NCBI RefSeq assembly: GCF_003285015.1
Contig: NZ_QMFB01000037.1
Location: 621 to 64,620, forward strand
Source: Paenibacillus contaminans
GTDB lineage: Bacteria; Bacillota; Bacilli; Paenibacillales; NBRC-103111
Length of the DNA: 64,000 nt
Direction: 5' to 3'
Shown: piece after piece, positions 51,307 through 59,279 of the stretch
How the letters are laid out: the number at the start of each line of letters is the position of its first letter
Position numbering within the stretch: the stretch's first letter is position 1
The notes under the pieces: generated by a model
Told to the model about the DNA's origin: nothing
Database searches by the model: none
Seen by the model: only the letters and a program-made list of their open reading frames with translations
Position numbers and translations under genes: made by a program

Positions 51307-51666
51307 TCAATCAAAAATAAAAAAGCGAGGGGCTAACATACTCCGGTAATTGATCATGAAGTACCATTTTAATGTGCCGTACATCTTCAACATAATAGGT
51401 AGGAATTTGTTCCAAGACCGATTGCTTAACTCTTGAAACTTCTGATAGTATTCAATTGCTTCGAAGTCGTATGACTTTTGTCTTAATGCTTCATCTGTGA
51501 CAACAAAAGCAAATCTAGGCTTGCCCGCTTCTCCGGCATAATCATACTCCCAATGTGTATAGCTCTTGGATTCATCAGGAAGCGTGGTACATTGGCCGCG
51601 GATATCGTCGCCTTTGGCGGAGCCAAACTGACCTTGACTGAGGATCGCAAGCTCGAAGGCAAACAT
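51307..51666 (-). pseudogene. Fragment of a DUF4062-like protein
   Basis: The reading frame contains LPDESKSYTHWEYDYAGEAG followed by KPRFAFVVTDEAL, close to the DUF4062 pattern (SYTEWEYDYA, KPxxAFV). The N-terminal region expected before it is missing and the frame runs into sequence of an unrelated VOC gene on the other strand at about 51660. It is therefore a truncated gene. DUF4062 proteins are TIR-like and often serve in defence; the tail here is too short to judge. Confidence 0.45.
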
Positions 51667-51669
51667 CCC

Positions 51670-52058
51670 GAGTCTAGAGTATTATGTTACGGCTTAAAAC
51701 CATTGTGGCTTGGGGTGACCGATCTAGCGGCATCACAGGAATGGTATGAGAAGACGCTCGGCTTGAAGCCGGGCAAAAAAAACTACATGGATCAGGGCTT
51801 TGCCCTTATGCGCGATGAAAGGTATAAGTGGGACTTCGTATGGCTGCAGAAAGTTCCCGCCGGGTCACACCGCATCGGACAAACCCAAGCGCGCGGCTCT
51901 ATTTGCAAATCAAGAAAAGAAGCGATTTGGTCGAGACACGTCGCTGGTTGATAGAACGGGGAATCGAAACAAGCGAGATCGTCGGGGATCGGTTAAAATG
52001 CTTCCATTTCTACGATCCTGATGGTAACCGCTTAAATGCCTGGAGCTATCATAACTGA
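51670..52058 (+). pseudogene. Frameshifted VOC-family (glyoxalase/bleomycin resistance-like) gene
   Basis: The first part reads KPLWLGVTDLAASQEWYEKT then LGLKPG; after a shift near 51890 (in GCGCGCGG) the frame continues ARLYLQIKKRSDLVETRRWL and ends FYDPDGNRLNAWSYHN at 52058. Both parts are needed for one VOC fold. The proper start is also lost: ATG 51681 is out of frame with the first part. A terminator follows at 52093. Confidence 0.75.
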
Positions 52059-52092
52059 GCCGAACAAATTGATTTCATTTTGGTTCAATGAT

Positions 52093-52118
52093 AGGGCCAT
52101 CCTTTGTGGGATGGCCCT
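52093..52118 (+). terminator. Terminator after the VOC relic
   Basis: AGGGCCATCC (52093-52102) and GGATGGCCCT (52109-52118) form a 10-bp perfect stem, followed by AAAACTT rather than a T run. Confidence 0.6.
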
Positions 52119-52189
52119 AAAACTTGCCGTTATAGACAGTGCGGAGAACCGTATCACATATGTGGTAAAGCGTAGAAGTCCAGATCATC

Positions 52190-52456
52190 CAGTAGAATGT
52201 ATGGCAAACTGTTTCCTTTCTAAAGTGGACTGGTATATTCTGAGGAGATTGAGACTGTTCTGGAATAACAAACGCAGAAAGCACAAGCAGAATTGGTCAG
52301 AGATGCATGTTCTGCTTCAACGTACAGGACTGAAAACATTATGCACATGGAAAAACCGTACTGCCCTGGATGAAGAACGTCGAAAGCCGCATGCGGGAAA
52401 ACTGCACGTACGGTTTGATGAGGAGGGGCTGGGATCCCCAGCCCTTTACTCTACTT
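52190..52456 (+). mobile_element. 3' relic of a group II intron (maturase end plus domains V and VI)
   Basis: At 52383-52416 lies a 34-base domain V: AAAGCCGC, ATGCGGGAAAACTGCAC and GTACGGTTT with the AGC triad. A domain VI-like hairpin (GGGGCTGGGATCCCCAGCCC) follows. Upstream, the frame encodes YILRRLRLFWNNKRRKHKQN and LLQRTGLKTLCTWKNR, the end of an intron-encoded reverse transcriptase/maturase. The rest of the RT and domains I-III are missing, so the element cannot splice or move by itself. Confidence 0.8.
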
Positions 52457-52709
52457 TCTTAAAAAATGTGGTACAATCCAATTAGGATAATAACAAGAGT
52501 GGAAAACGGTTAGTCATTTTATTGGACGGGGATATGATATGAATGCTAAAGCTAAGTCTGCTTTGAAACAGAATCTAAAGAAGTTCTGTAAATTAATTTA
52601 ACATTTTCATAAACTGCTGTCCGAAGAAAATAAAGTTTTAAACTGGATCTGTTGATCCTACGTGGATTTACTCATGGACATTTAATTTATATTAGGCGAG
52701 GAGATCATT

Positions 52710-53204
52710 ATGGGTATTTTTTTTAAGATTACATCTGATTCTTATGGGGGAGAAACTGTAGAAAAAGCTGATATAAATAATAAGGTGTTACAGTATATTA
52801 CCGATGCCTTAAATGATTATGTTTGGCAAGATTCAATTGCCCCCAAATTAAGGAAGATCAATGCACAATACAGTCATATTACATTGGGTACTATTCTTAG
52901 ATTTTATCTTCTAAGATATATTGAAGTGGGTAATTTAAAGTCGTTTGCAAGATATATTAAAAAGGATGATAAACTTATAATAGACCAAATGCTTGTTTTA
53001 AATAAGTATGAAACTTTATCAGAAGATGAAACTAGAAAAACGCTTTGCGATGATATTTTTCTATATTTTAAAGAGATTATCTTAAAATACAAAGACCGCT
53101 TTCAAGATTTTGATGCTGTTATGTTTATTCCATTACTTGAAGAAAGATTTGAAGAAATCAAGGAACAAAAATTCATTAGTAATAGAAATCCCACAAAGAT
53201 TTAA
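52710..53204 (+). CDS. Hypothetical protein, AT-rich, helical
   Basis: 164 residues, with GGCGAGGAG before ATG 52710. Composition is acidic and helical (EKADINNKVLQYITDALNDY, DRFQDFDAVMFIPLLEERFE). No signal peptide, membrane helix or known motif. Base composition is far more AT-rich than the flanking conserved genes, and it lies beside a group II intron relic, so horizontal gain is likely. An immunity or defence-related role is possible but unsupported. Confidence 0.6.
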   Translation: MGIFFKITSDSYGGETVEKADINNKVLQYITDALNDYVWQDSIAPKLRKINAQYSHITLGTILRFYLLRYIEVGNLKSFARYIKKDDKLIIDQMLVLNKYETLSEDETRKTLCDDIFLYFKEIILKYKDRFQDFDAVMFIPLLEERFEEIKEQKFISNRNPTKI

Positions 53205-53330
53205 AACTTTATTTTCTTTGGACACTACACTTCTATATACAAAATTGATTAAGGGCAGAAGTGACTAGGTGCTTGCTCATGATTTCTTTTGTAAGTCAAA
53301 ATTACTTCAGTATGTGTGGCGAATGCTCAA

Positions 53331-53382
53331 CTAACGGGTACGATAGTGAAATGATGGAGCAGGCGCCTCGGCGACCTGCTCC
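53331..53382 (+). repeat. Dispersed hairpin repeat, copy 5
   Basis: CTAACGGGTACGATAGTGAA (53331-53350) followed by GGAGCAGG (53356-53363) and CCTGCTCC (53375-53382), a perfect 8-bp stem. The stem sequence is close to that of copy 1. Confidence 0.8.
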
Positions 53383-53392
53383 AGTTCATTAG

Positions 53393-53536
53393 ATGATAAT
53401 TAAATCACTTCACGAATACTTGATAGCGGATTCTTATATTTTCGGGGACGAGGACAATAAAATAAGTGTAATAGGTATTTTCAATCATTTCTTAGTAATC
53501 GAAAATAATCTTCACCCTGATTCAGATAAAATTTAA
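53393..53536 (+). pseudogene. 47-codon fragment resembling the start of a DUF6941-type protein
   Basis: The frame ATG 53393 to TAA 53536 encodes HEYLIADSYIFGDEDNKISV followed by IGIFNHFLVIENN. The IADSxxxDEDNKxSVIGIF pattern is like the start of DUF6941-type proteins, which continue for 100 further residues missing here. No ribosome binding site. Probably a gene relic between two repeats. Confidence 0.35.
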
Positions 53537-53570
53537 CACAAACTCATTGTTAAGCTACAATGAAAGATCG

Positions 53571-53712
53571 GATTAACTTTCACTCTCTGTGGTGCTGCGC
53601 TTTGTGCAGCATGGATGGCTAACAGGTACGATAATTCAATAACGACATGACGGCAGTCGGCACACGATCGGCTGCCGTTGTCCGTTGAAGAACGGGCAGG
53701 ATAGTTCAAAAG
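53571..53712 (+). repeat. Dispersed hairpin repeat, copy 6 (composite, two motifs)
   Basis: GGATTAACTTTCACTCTCTG (also found at 56216) is followed by a GTGCTGC/GCAGCAT hairpin, CTAACAGGTACGATAATTCA (53619-53638), a CGGCAG/CTGCCG hairpin (53651-53677) and AACGGGCAGGATAGTTCAAA (53691-53710). It is the most complete unit: hairpin, motif, hairpin, motif. Confidence 0.8.
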
Positions 53713-53735
53713 TACATACCAAAGGTGGTGCCGCC

Positions 53736-54206
53736 ATGCTCGCTCGACGAAAACGATGGCCTATCGCTTGCGGGGCCGTCTGGTCTTTGTTATTCGCCTG
53801 CATGAGCTTTTATTGGGCGGGCGGCGGCAAGCTCGGGGTCGACACGCTCGGGCCAGAAATTTCGCGGCAAGCCGTCTTGCGCGACGAAGCCTTCATTCTC
53901 ATCGTATGGATAACAGGGGCGGCCAAGGTTGCCGGTGCGCTCGTATTGCTTGCTCTGACGATCCGTTGGAACAGCGGGCTCATCCGTACAGCGCTCCGCT
54001 TCGCCGTCATGATCGGCGGAGTTTTTCTTTTCCTATACGGGCTGCTCAACTTCGCGGCGGTGCTGCTCGCGCTGGTTCGCATGCTGAGCTTGCCGGTAGA
54101 CCCTTACTCAGCTTGGTGGCGGCTCCTCTTCTGGGAGCCGTTCTGGATGGCGGGCGGGCTGTTATATTTCGTGTCCGGCCAGACGGCGAGAGCCCGGGAC
54201 GGATAA
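53736..54206 (+). CDS. DUF3995-like integral membrane protein
   Basis: 156 residues from ATG 53736, with AAAGGTGG before it; 17 upstream codons overlap the repeat and are not coding. Four transmembrane helices are predicted (ACGAVWSLLFACMSFYWA, AFILIVWITGAAKVAGALVL, ALRFAVMIGGVFLFLYGLL, EPFWMAGGLLYFVSG). WxSLLFAxMSFYWAxGG and the central WITGAAKVAGAL are features I associate with DUF3995. Function unknown. GC-rich relative to its neighbours. Confidence 0.7.
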   Translation: MLARRKRWPIACGAVWSLLFACMSFYWAGGGKLGVDTLGPEISRQAVLRDEAFILIVWITGAAKVAGALVLLALTIRWNSGLIRTALRFAVMIGGVFLFLYGLLNFAAVLLALVRMLSLPVDPYSAWWRLLFWEPFWMAGGLLYFVSGQTARARDG

Positions 54207-54243
54207 ACGAGAAGTAGGAATGTTCGTGGATAACCTCATTACG

Positions 54244-54304
54244 TTAACGTGTACGAGAGCTCAATAATCAATTAAGACGAGGCTGCCGGCATTTATCGGC
54301 AGCC
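54244..54304 (+). repeat. Dispersed hairpin repeat, copy 7
   Basis: TTAACGTGTACGAGAGCTCA (54244-54263), a shared spacer AATCAATTAAGACGA, then GGCTGCCG (54281-54288) and CGGCAGCC (54297-54304), a perfect 8-bp stem. Confidence 0.8.
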
Positions 54305-54443
54305 TTAACACGGACAATTAAATGGAATCTTCCTCATATACTAAATATTGACTTCATTGAAACTCTACCTTGTTGACTTGAGTTAATTTCGTGGAAAATA
54401 AAATAGAAAAAATGTAAACACTACTTCAAAAGGTGGAGTATAT

Positions 54444-54659
54444 ATGGAACGAAATTGGCCTAACGATGCAAGAGAACAGAGACTGCGTGCAAGGGATTGG
54501 CCAGAAAATAAGATTCATGACTATAAAAACTTTGCAAAATGGCTGATCGATAATGCAGACACCGCGTATTCTCCACCCATGCCTACTGTAGATACAACAA
54601 ACAGCAATGTGACCGAAGTTGCTTCCCGTATAAAAGAGTGGGTACTTCAATACGCTTAG
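54444..54659 (+). CDS. Small hypothetical protein
   Basis: 71 residues after AAAGGTGGAG with good spacing to ATG 54444. It begins ERNWPNDAREQRLRARDWPE and contains NFAKWLIDNADTAYSPP; no hydrophobic segment or Cys. Placed between two repeat copies and without a clear operon partner. Not recognised; the good ribosome site is the main support. Confidence 0.5.
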   Translation: MERNWPNDAREQRLRARDWPENKIHDYKNFAKWLIDNADTAYSPPMPTVDTTNSNVTEVASRIKEWVLQYA

Positions 54660-54686
54660 CCGGACTGCTTTGAGATATTTCGCTTA

Positions 54687-54752
54687 ACTAAACGGGTACG
54701 CTAGTTCAATAATCAACTTAGACGAGGCTTCCGGCATTGATCAGTAGCCTCG
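54687..54752 (+). repeat. Dispersed hairpin repeat, copy 8
   Basis: ACTAAACGGGTACGCTAGTT near 54687-54706, spacer AATCAACTTAGAC, then GAGGCT (54724-54729) and AGCCTC (54746-54751). It directly abuts the gap pseudogene. Confidence 0.75.
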
Positions 54753-54756
54753 CTGT

Positions 54757-55162
54757 GCGAACGACCAGAATACCCTTGATGGCCCACACGCCAAAGGCGA
54801 CTTAAGACGGGCACGCTCTACTGCCAGCAACATCATCCCAACGTCAACCTGGGCTGCAAAAGCAATAGGGCTCGTCATCCCGTCCTTGGATGGCAAACTG
54901 GATAGTACGTCCCAAAGAGTGCCGGTTATGGCCGGCTCACTAACAATACCCTGGTGAAAATAGCGGCATGGTATGAAAACGAAAACTCCTTTACAAGCCA
55001 AATGATTCCGCACCGCCAAATATCTCGCGGAATTGGGATGGTAAGCAAACGATAACACCGTGTTCAATTATAACTATAATAAAACAAGCCGAAGTTGGAG
55101 GTTGACGGACTTTTCGGCTTGTTTTGTATGTTTTAGAACAAACAGCTCACCATGGAAAGATC
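54757..55162 (+). pseudogene. gap: Truncated, internally deleted second copy of gap
   Basis: From CGACCAGAATACCC at 54761 the sequence follows the intact gap gene from 61103 to GGCTCACTAACA (61282), then jumps to ATACCCTGGTG (61469) and continues through the stop region, the terminator (55083-55125) and CCATGGAAAGAT (61677). About 185 bp are missing at an AACA microhomology, and the 5' two thirds are absent. Several point differences show that it is not brand new. No frame is kept. Confidence 0.9.
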
Positions 55163-55720
55163 ATGCGGCAGAACGACGAGAACAGCGTCAACCCTAAGAC
55201 AGTGACTCATTGATTAGCAAATGGAAAAATTATTGTTAAGTAATTGTCGGATGGTGGAAATGGAGGATGGTGCGAACAGCGCGGAACGGGCGGCTCGAGG
55301 CCGAAGGGCTTGCCTTTTAGGCAGAGCGTCCAGCAGCAGAATAACAAAGGGAACCACAGCAAGATCAAGGAAAGTTTTTTAGGCTTTGGAAAAAAGAGCC
55401 TTTCGGCTCTTGGAATTTTCGGTATGTAAGTGTAATAATCGGTTCATAAACATATTGACGACTTTGAAAGAGTCGATACTATTCGCTCATTAAATTATCG
55501 CGATCGCAGAAAAATTTCTTAGTATCTCTAATATTGATGACAATTTTTACTGACTCGCGTTTTTACTCAACCTTAAGCATTTCAGGAGGGGACGGCCTTA
55601 AAACACCGTGTAAAAATACCCTCCCGATCGGCGAAACCTTTTAACTCTTCTCAGTTCCGAAAACGTACTTTAGATTAATTGATGGAAGTCGTTTTATAAC
55701 ATTTTATAGGGAGACATTCA
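55163..55720. other. Intergenic region upstream of the immunity-type genes
   Basis: About 560 bp without a supported gene. AAGAGCC/GGCTCTT at 55394-55411 is a weak hairpin. A 61-residue open frame at 55244 has no family resemblance. The AT-rich part after 55430 probably includes the promoter of the SUKH gene. Confidence 0.4.
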
Positions 55721-56170
55721 ATGATGAAAACTATATGGCGAAAAGACAATGAGTACTTTAAGTTAAAACCCTTAACGGATAAAGCAGTAGAAGAAGCTGA
55801 AGAAAACCTTAAGGTAAAGCTGCCTGAATCTTATATCAATCTACTGAAAGAACAGAATGGCGGATACATAATTTATGACTCATTCCCCTCTACTATTCCA
55901 ACCTCATGGGCTGAAGACCATATTGATGTTGACCATATTATGGGAATAGGTGAACAAGACGGTATTTTAAAAAGCAAATATTTAATAGAAGAATGGGGAT
56001 TGCCGGAAAGCATTGTGTTATTCTCCGGAGATGGACATTCGTGGGTTGCATTTGATTACAGAAATACAAAAGAAGAGCCTCCTGTTATTTACATCGATGT
56101 GGAATCTGAACAGATTATTGAACTAGCTCCGGATTTCAACACATTCTTAAATGGATTATACGCGGATTAA
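55721..56170 (+). CDS. SMI1/KNR4 (SUKH) family immunity-type protein
   Basis: 149 residues with the SUKH-1 pattern: an N-terminal helix pair with EEAEENLKVKLPESYINLLK then EQNGGYI, a central VDHIMGIGEQDGIL, and LFSGDGHSWVAFDYR with the conserved G-D-G-H and W. SUKH proteins neutralise nuclease and other polymorphic toxins. GGGAGA precedes ATG 55721. No toxin gene is adjacent; the nearest toxin-like gene in the window is the eCIS DUF4157 protein 31 kb away. Confidence 0.85.
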   Translation: MMKTIWRKDNEYFKLKPLTDKAVEEAEENLKVKLPESYINLLKEQNGGYIIYDSFPSTIPTSWAEDHIDVDHIMGIGEQDGILKSKYLIEEWGLPESIVLFSGDGHSWVAFDYRNTKEEPPVIYIDVESEQIIELAPDFNTFLNGLYAD

Positions 56171-56255
56171 GGTATCAAGAAAAATGGCTGTCGTTTCTCA
56201 ACTACTATGAAGGAACGGATTAACTTTCACTCTCTGGTTGGAACGGAGGAAATTT

Positions 56256-56645
56256 ATGCTTTGGAATTTTTGGAACGCTTGGAAATTAAGGAAAGGCATC
56301 AAAAAGCCAATTATTTTCATAGAGAATGCTGGTGGATGCATATGCACAAAAAGTATTTTCAATGGAAAAACTCCAATTAAATGGTGCTTTAGAGTAAAAT
56401 CTGTAGCCCCTGAGGATAATGGTTGGCGCTTCATCGGTAAATCTGATAGCGAATCATATATAAATATAGCCGATAATAATGTTTTTTTAGATTTCAATAC
56501 ACTTGCTAACATCGATCCCTCTATACTTATGATATATAATATGCCAGTTGGAACGGATTTATATGTTGTAAAGGATAAAGGAAAGATACGTTTTTTCAAA
56601 ACGGGAACAAAAGAGGAGATAGAAATTGATTACAGGAGTTTGTGA
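56256..56645 (+). CDS. DUF2185-like immunity-type protein
   Basis: 129 residues from ATG 56256 with CGGAGG upstream; the TTG at 56238 is disregarded. Visible features are GGCICTKSIFNGKTPIKWCF, PEDNGWRFIGKSDSESYINI, and LDFNTLANIDPSILMIYNMP, which follow the DUF2185 layout (DSGWR...GDxxxxY and a DPSIL helix). DUF2185 proteins commonly lie among toxin-immunity genes. It follows the SUKH gene by 85 bp and precedes another small gene by 6 bp. Confidence 0.75.
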   Translation: MLWNFWNAWKLRKGIKKPIIFIENAGGCICTKSIFNGKTPIKWCFRVKSVAPEDNGWRFIGKSDSESYINIADNNVFLDFNTLANIDPSILMIYNMPVGTDLYVVKDKGKIRFFKTGTKEEIEIDYRSL

Positions 56646-56651
56646 TTCGTA

Positions 56652-56849
56652 ATGGGTGATTTGCAAAAACTTGGCGTGAGGGACCGACATGGAGTTGTAG
56701 GAGAATGTCCTATAATTGCTAAATCATTTACTGAGTTATTGAATCAATTGTTTCAGAATAACGGTGAACGGTGGTACTGGCTGAAAGAAGAGTTTGAATC
56801 ACTTGGAGATGCTTACGATTGTATTGATGAAAATAAATCGTTGCGCTAA
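56652..56849 (+). CDS. Small protein resembling the end of a SUKH-type immunity protein
   Basis: 65 residues. The segment ECPIIAKSFTELLNQLFQNN, then GERWYWLKEEFESLGDAYDC, is like the C-terminal helix of SUKH-type proteins (xxSFxEFLxxL, then an acidic end). It starts 6 bp after the DUF2185 gene but has only a modest ribosome site (TTCGTAATGG). It may be the shortened remnant of a third immunity gene. Its end merges with a dispersed repeat. Confidence 0.45.
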   Translation: MGDLQKLGVRDRHGVVGECPIIAKSFTELLNQLFQNNGERWYWLKEEFESLGDAYDCIDENKSLR

Positions 56850-56923
56850 CGGGTACGATGGTTGAGGAGCTTGAAGCGATGCATCTCCTCTTTTTTCATT
56901 GAAGAAACGGCAGGGTAGATCAT
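56846..56923 (+). repeat. Dispersed hairpin repeat, copy 9
   Basis: CTAACGGGTACGATGGTTGA (56846-56865), GAGGAG/CTCCTC hairpin followed by six T, then a second motif AACGGCAGGGTAGATCAT (56906-56923). The T run makes it a plausible terminator for the immunity-type genes. Confidence 0.75.
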
Positions 56924-57237
56924 ATGTAGTGGGATATAAAGAAATGGCGATGAAAGCAAACATTGTGTGTATAATAACTGTAAATATCTTGTATGCGCAA
57001 CTGACGTAAACGTGGATAATCACGAGGGAGTGTATATGACAAAGCGCCGTACGCCAGGGCAAAGTATTTGATCAATGATCAAGTACTTTTTTTATTTTCA
57101 AAGTAAGCGAACAGTGGAAGGAGCGATGAAGTTGGAAATTCGAATGCTACAAGTTCAACATCAGGCAAGTGTGCTGGATATTATGGCAAAAGTTAATTGT
57201 TCTTGTCATCCGACAAAAACAAATTCAAGGAGTCTAT
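56924..57237. other. Intergenic region with a terminator-like palindrome
   Basis: AAAGTATTTGATCA at 57061-57074 and TGATCAAGTACTTT at 57075-57088 form a near-perfect palindrome with a following T run. A short frame from ATG 57126 (MKLEIRMLQVQHQASVLDIM) looks like a gene fragment of unknown origin. Confidence 0.4.
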
Positions 57238-57636
57238 CTAAAACGCGATATCGTAGCCCAACCCGGAACCTGTCGCCCCTGTAAAAGCGTGGATGTGGCG
57301 CGGAATGGATAATACGGTTTTGTACGCGCCTCCTTTGAATTGGAACGGCTCGTTATCGGTCGCGGCATCGAACATATGGTAATGTCCGCCGCCCGAGAGG
57401 GGAATAGCCTGCCCGGTTTCGCCTGTAAACCGATGAAAATGGGAAATGCCCTGGTAGTCGGCCACCCGGCTCACTCCCTGGAAATCATGAATGTGGCTGT
57501 CGGTGTCGCCGCCGTTGACTGGATACGTGAAAAAGCCGATCCAATGCCAATGGCCCAGCGCAGCCGAGGACCGGACTAACGCGTAGTGAGCGTGGGACGG
57601 CGCCTCGATGCATTCAATATTTTTCGTAATCGGCAC
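57238..57636 (-). CDS. YmaF-like His-rich protein
   Basis: 132 residues from GTG 57636, correctly spaced from AAGGAG; an in-frame GTG three codons upstream falls within that site. The protein repeats short blocks of beta strand ending in H-x-H: HAHYALV, HWHWIGF, DTDSHIHDF, SHFHRFTG, GHYHMFD and RHIHAFTG. This is the pattern of the YmaF family of spore-formers, whose function is unknown. The regular H-x-H pairs suggest a metal-binding beta structure. It has no signal peptide. Confidence 0.75.
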   Translation of the reverse strand: MPITKNIECIEAPSHAHYALVRSSAALGHWHWIGFFTYPVNGGDTDSHIHDFQGVSRVADYQGISHFHRFTGETGQAIPLSGGGHYHMFDAATDNEPFQFKGGAYKTVLSIPRHIHAFTGATGSGLGYDIAF

Positions 57637-57762
57637 TGCGGTCACTCCTTAACGATTTGATTAGACATATCGTCCATCTTCATAGCTAGTGAAAGGCTCG
57701 CTATTGTCAAGCAATCCATTGTTCCGATCACGACGTCTTCTTCTGCGATAATAGGGCAGCCC

Positions 57763-57812
57763 AAAAAAGACTCCTACCACCGCATAAAATATACGTTGGT
57801 AGGGGTCTTTAT
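57763..57812 (+). terminator. Terminator-like hairpin
   Basis: AAAAAAGACTCCTACCA (57763-57779) pairs with TTGGTAGGGGTCTTT (57796-57810), allowing one G:T. It could act in both directions; no gene upstream on the + strand needs it. Confidence 0.55.
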
Positions 57813-57946
57813 CCTGTTTCGAGGCTATGGCGAACTCCATCGCCTATTGCAGATTCTTTATTCAAGTGTATGGGATTCTCATGAAATTATGACAATTGAT
57901 TGGCGCCAAAAAACGATAATTACGAGTCATGGCCAGTTGATTGAAA

Positions 57947-57974
57947 GGCCATTGCGCATTCGCAATGGCTTTTT
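57947..57974 (+). terminator. Intrinsic terminator hairpin
   Basis: GCCATTGCG (57948-57956) pairs perfectly with CGCAATGGC (57961-57969) and is followed by five T. It sits inside an 86-residue open frame at 57796, which argues that the frame is not a gene. A short transcript ending here is possible. Confidence 0.7.
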
Positions 57975-58076
57975 AACCACGGGCAGTAAAATAAGTATTA
58001 GACTGACCCTTGAAATCGAAGAAGCGAAAGGCATGGACAAGAAAATAAAGTCCTAGACTGTCGCTTTTTCATTGAA

Positions 58077-58736
58077 CTAATGTTTGTTAACTTCAATCGT
58101 AATGAACTCCGGTAAATAGCTTGGAGTACATCCTTTTGCTACTATTTCATCTTTGTAAAGACCCGTTTTCTCACCAAGTTTAATACAACGTGCACGATTC
58201 TTTTCATCATAAACGCCTATCCAGCCTGCGGTGAAATTCATGGCCCATTGAACTTCCGGTTCTTCCTGCGTAATATTAGCTTCTAATGTAGATAGTAAGT
58301 CTGCGGTGTTATCAGGCGGTGTTTGTCCAGTCCATCTCAATCGCGCTTGATAATACCAGAAAGCTCGCCTTTGAAGAGTAGAAGGGCTATTTTCCCATGA
58401 CTCCATCAATGCAATTGTCTTCTTGTCTTTGGTGAGCTGATTAGCCATTAGCCAATCCATTAAGTTATTTCGCTCATCAAAAGTGTGCGTCTGCATATCC
58501 TTATCAAGCTTATTTAGCACTTCTTGTGAAAGAAGTTTTTTATCCATAATTAAGATTGCTAATAGTCTGGGCAAAAACTCTTCGGTTGACCAAAGTTCCA
58601 TAGCTAGTTCGTGATCTTTTTTAATGTCCTTTGCGATTTTTCGTAAGTCTCCTAGCTTAGTCTTACTATTGATCTGAGGTAGAATGTTTTCTGCTTTTGA
58701 AGAACGTTTTATTTCTCTACCTTTATTTTCATTCAT
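58077..58736 (-). CDS. AlkD-like DNA alkylation repair family protein (HEAT-repeat)
   Basis: 219 residues from ATG 58736, with AAAGGAG placed well. The start GDLRKIAKDIKKDHELAMEL then WSTEEFLPRLLAILI, and the later RRAFWYYQARLRWTGQ, match AlkD/AlkC-type HEAT-repeat proteins. True AlkD glycosylases excise alkylated purines; some members only bind DNA. Usual catalytic residues (Trp and Asp in the concave groove) cannot be verified by eye. Monocistronic. Confidence 0.75.
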   Translation of the reverse strand: MNENKGREIKRSSKAENILPQINSKTKLGDLRKIAKDIKKDHELAMELWSTEEFLPRLLAILIMDKKLLSQEVLNKLDKDMQTHTFDERNNLMDWLMANQLTKDKKTIALMESWENSPSTLQRRAFWYYQARLRWTGQTPPDNTADLLSTLEANITQEEPEVQWAMNFTAGWIGVYDEKNRARCIKLGEKTGLYKDEIVAKGCTPSYLPEFITIEVNKH

Positions 58737-58990
58737 TTTATCAACTCCTTTATTGAAGCACTGTTTCATAATATGTTCTCAGATTCGACTGTTTCGTACG
58801 GAATCCCTCCTTGATAACAATATTACCGCATAATGGGGGTTACCCTCATCGCACTTTTAACTAATCTGCCCAGATCGTGTAATACCTGTCTCCAGTCTAA
58901 AACTTTATTTTCCCTGTCTAATACTATTTTTTCTCTGGACAATACCGACGATAGGAGTGGCGATGCTGCCAGCCGCTCGGCTTTGAAATG

Positions 58991-59042
58991 ACAAAAAGAC
59001 CGTAATCACCAGGAGGAGGAACAAGGTGAAAGCAGTCTTTTT
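58991..59042 (-). terminator. Terminator after the spore protein gene
   Basis: AAAAAGAC at 58991-58998 and GTCTTTTTT at about 59034-59042 flank an ATCACC/GGTGA inner stem. It lies 25 bp downstream of the SASP stop on the minus strand and would end in a T run. Confidence 0.5.
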
Positions 59043-59066
59043 TGATTGCTTGCAAATACCATTAAA

Positions 59067-59279
59067 TTAGCGTCTAAAACCTGCTGCGGAGCCTGAAAGT
59101 TGTTGCTCAGCGATTTGCACCAGTCTACGAGTGATATTGCCACCAATGGATCCTGCATCGCGTGTAGCAAGATTTCCGTTGTATGCTTGAAGCTGAATAC
59201 CTAACTCTGACGCAACTTCGAATTTCAGTTGATCCAATGCAGCTTTTGCTTGCGGTACTGCCAATGTGCTGTTTGCCAT
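59067..59279 (-). CDS. Alpha/beta-type small acid-soluble spore protein
   Basis: 70 residues from ATG 59279 with AAAAGGAGTGG upstream. The family signatures are clear: ALDQLKFEVASELGI and GSIGGNITRRLVQIAEQQL, including the E-V/I-A GPR protease site (KFEVASE). These proteins coat and protect spore DNA and are degraded at germination. The gene is monocistronic and is expected to be under sigma-G. It is good evidence for an endospore former. Confidence 0.95.
   Translation of the reverse strand: MANSTLAVPQAKAALDQLKFEVASELGIQLQAYNGNLATRDAGSIGGNITRRLVQIAEQQLSGSAAGFRR

Larger units (their letters stand above)
53205..53735. other. Repeat-rich intergenic region
   Basis: Contains repeat copy 5 (53331-53382), composite copy 6 (53571-53712) and a gene fragment (53393-53536). 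Confidence 0.55.

Noticed and set aside
57796..58056. 86-residue + strand open frame
   Set aside because: It contains a perfect terminator hairpin with a T run and has no ribosome binding site.
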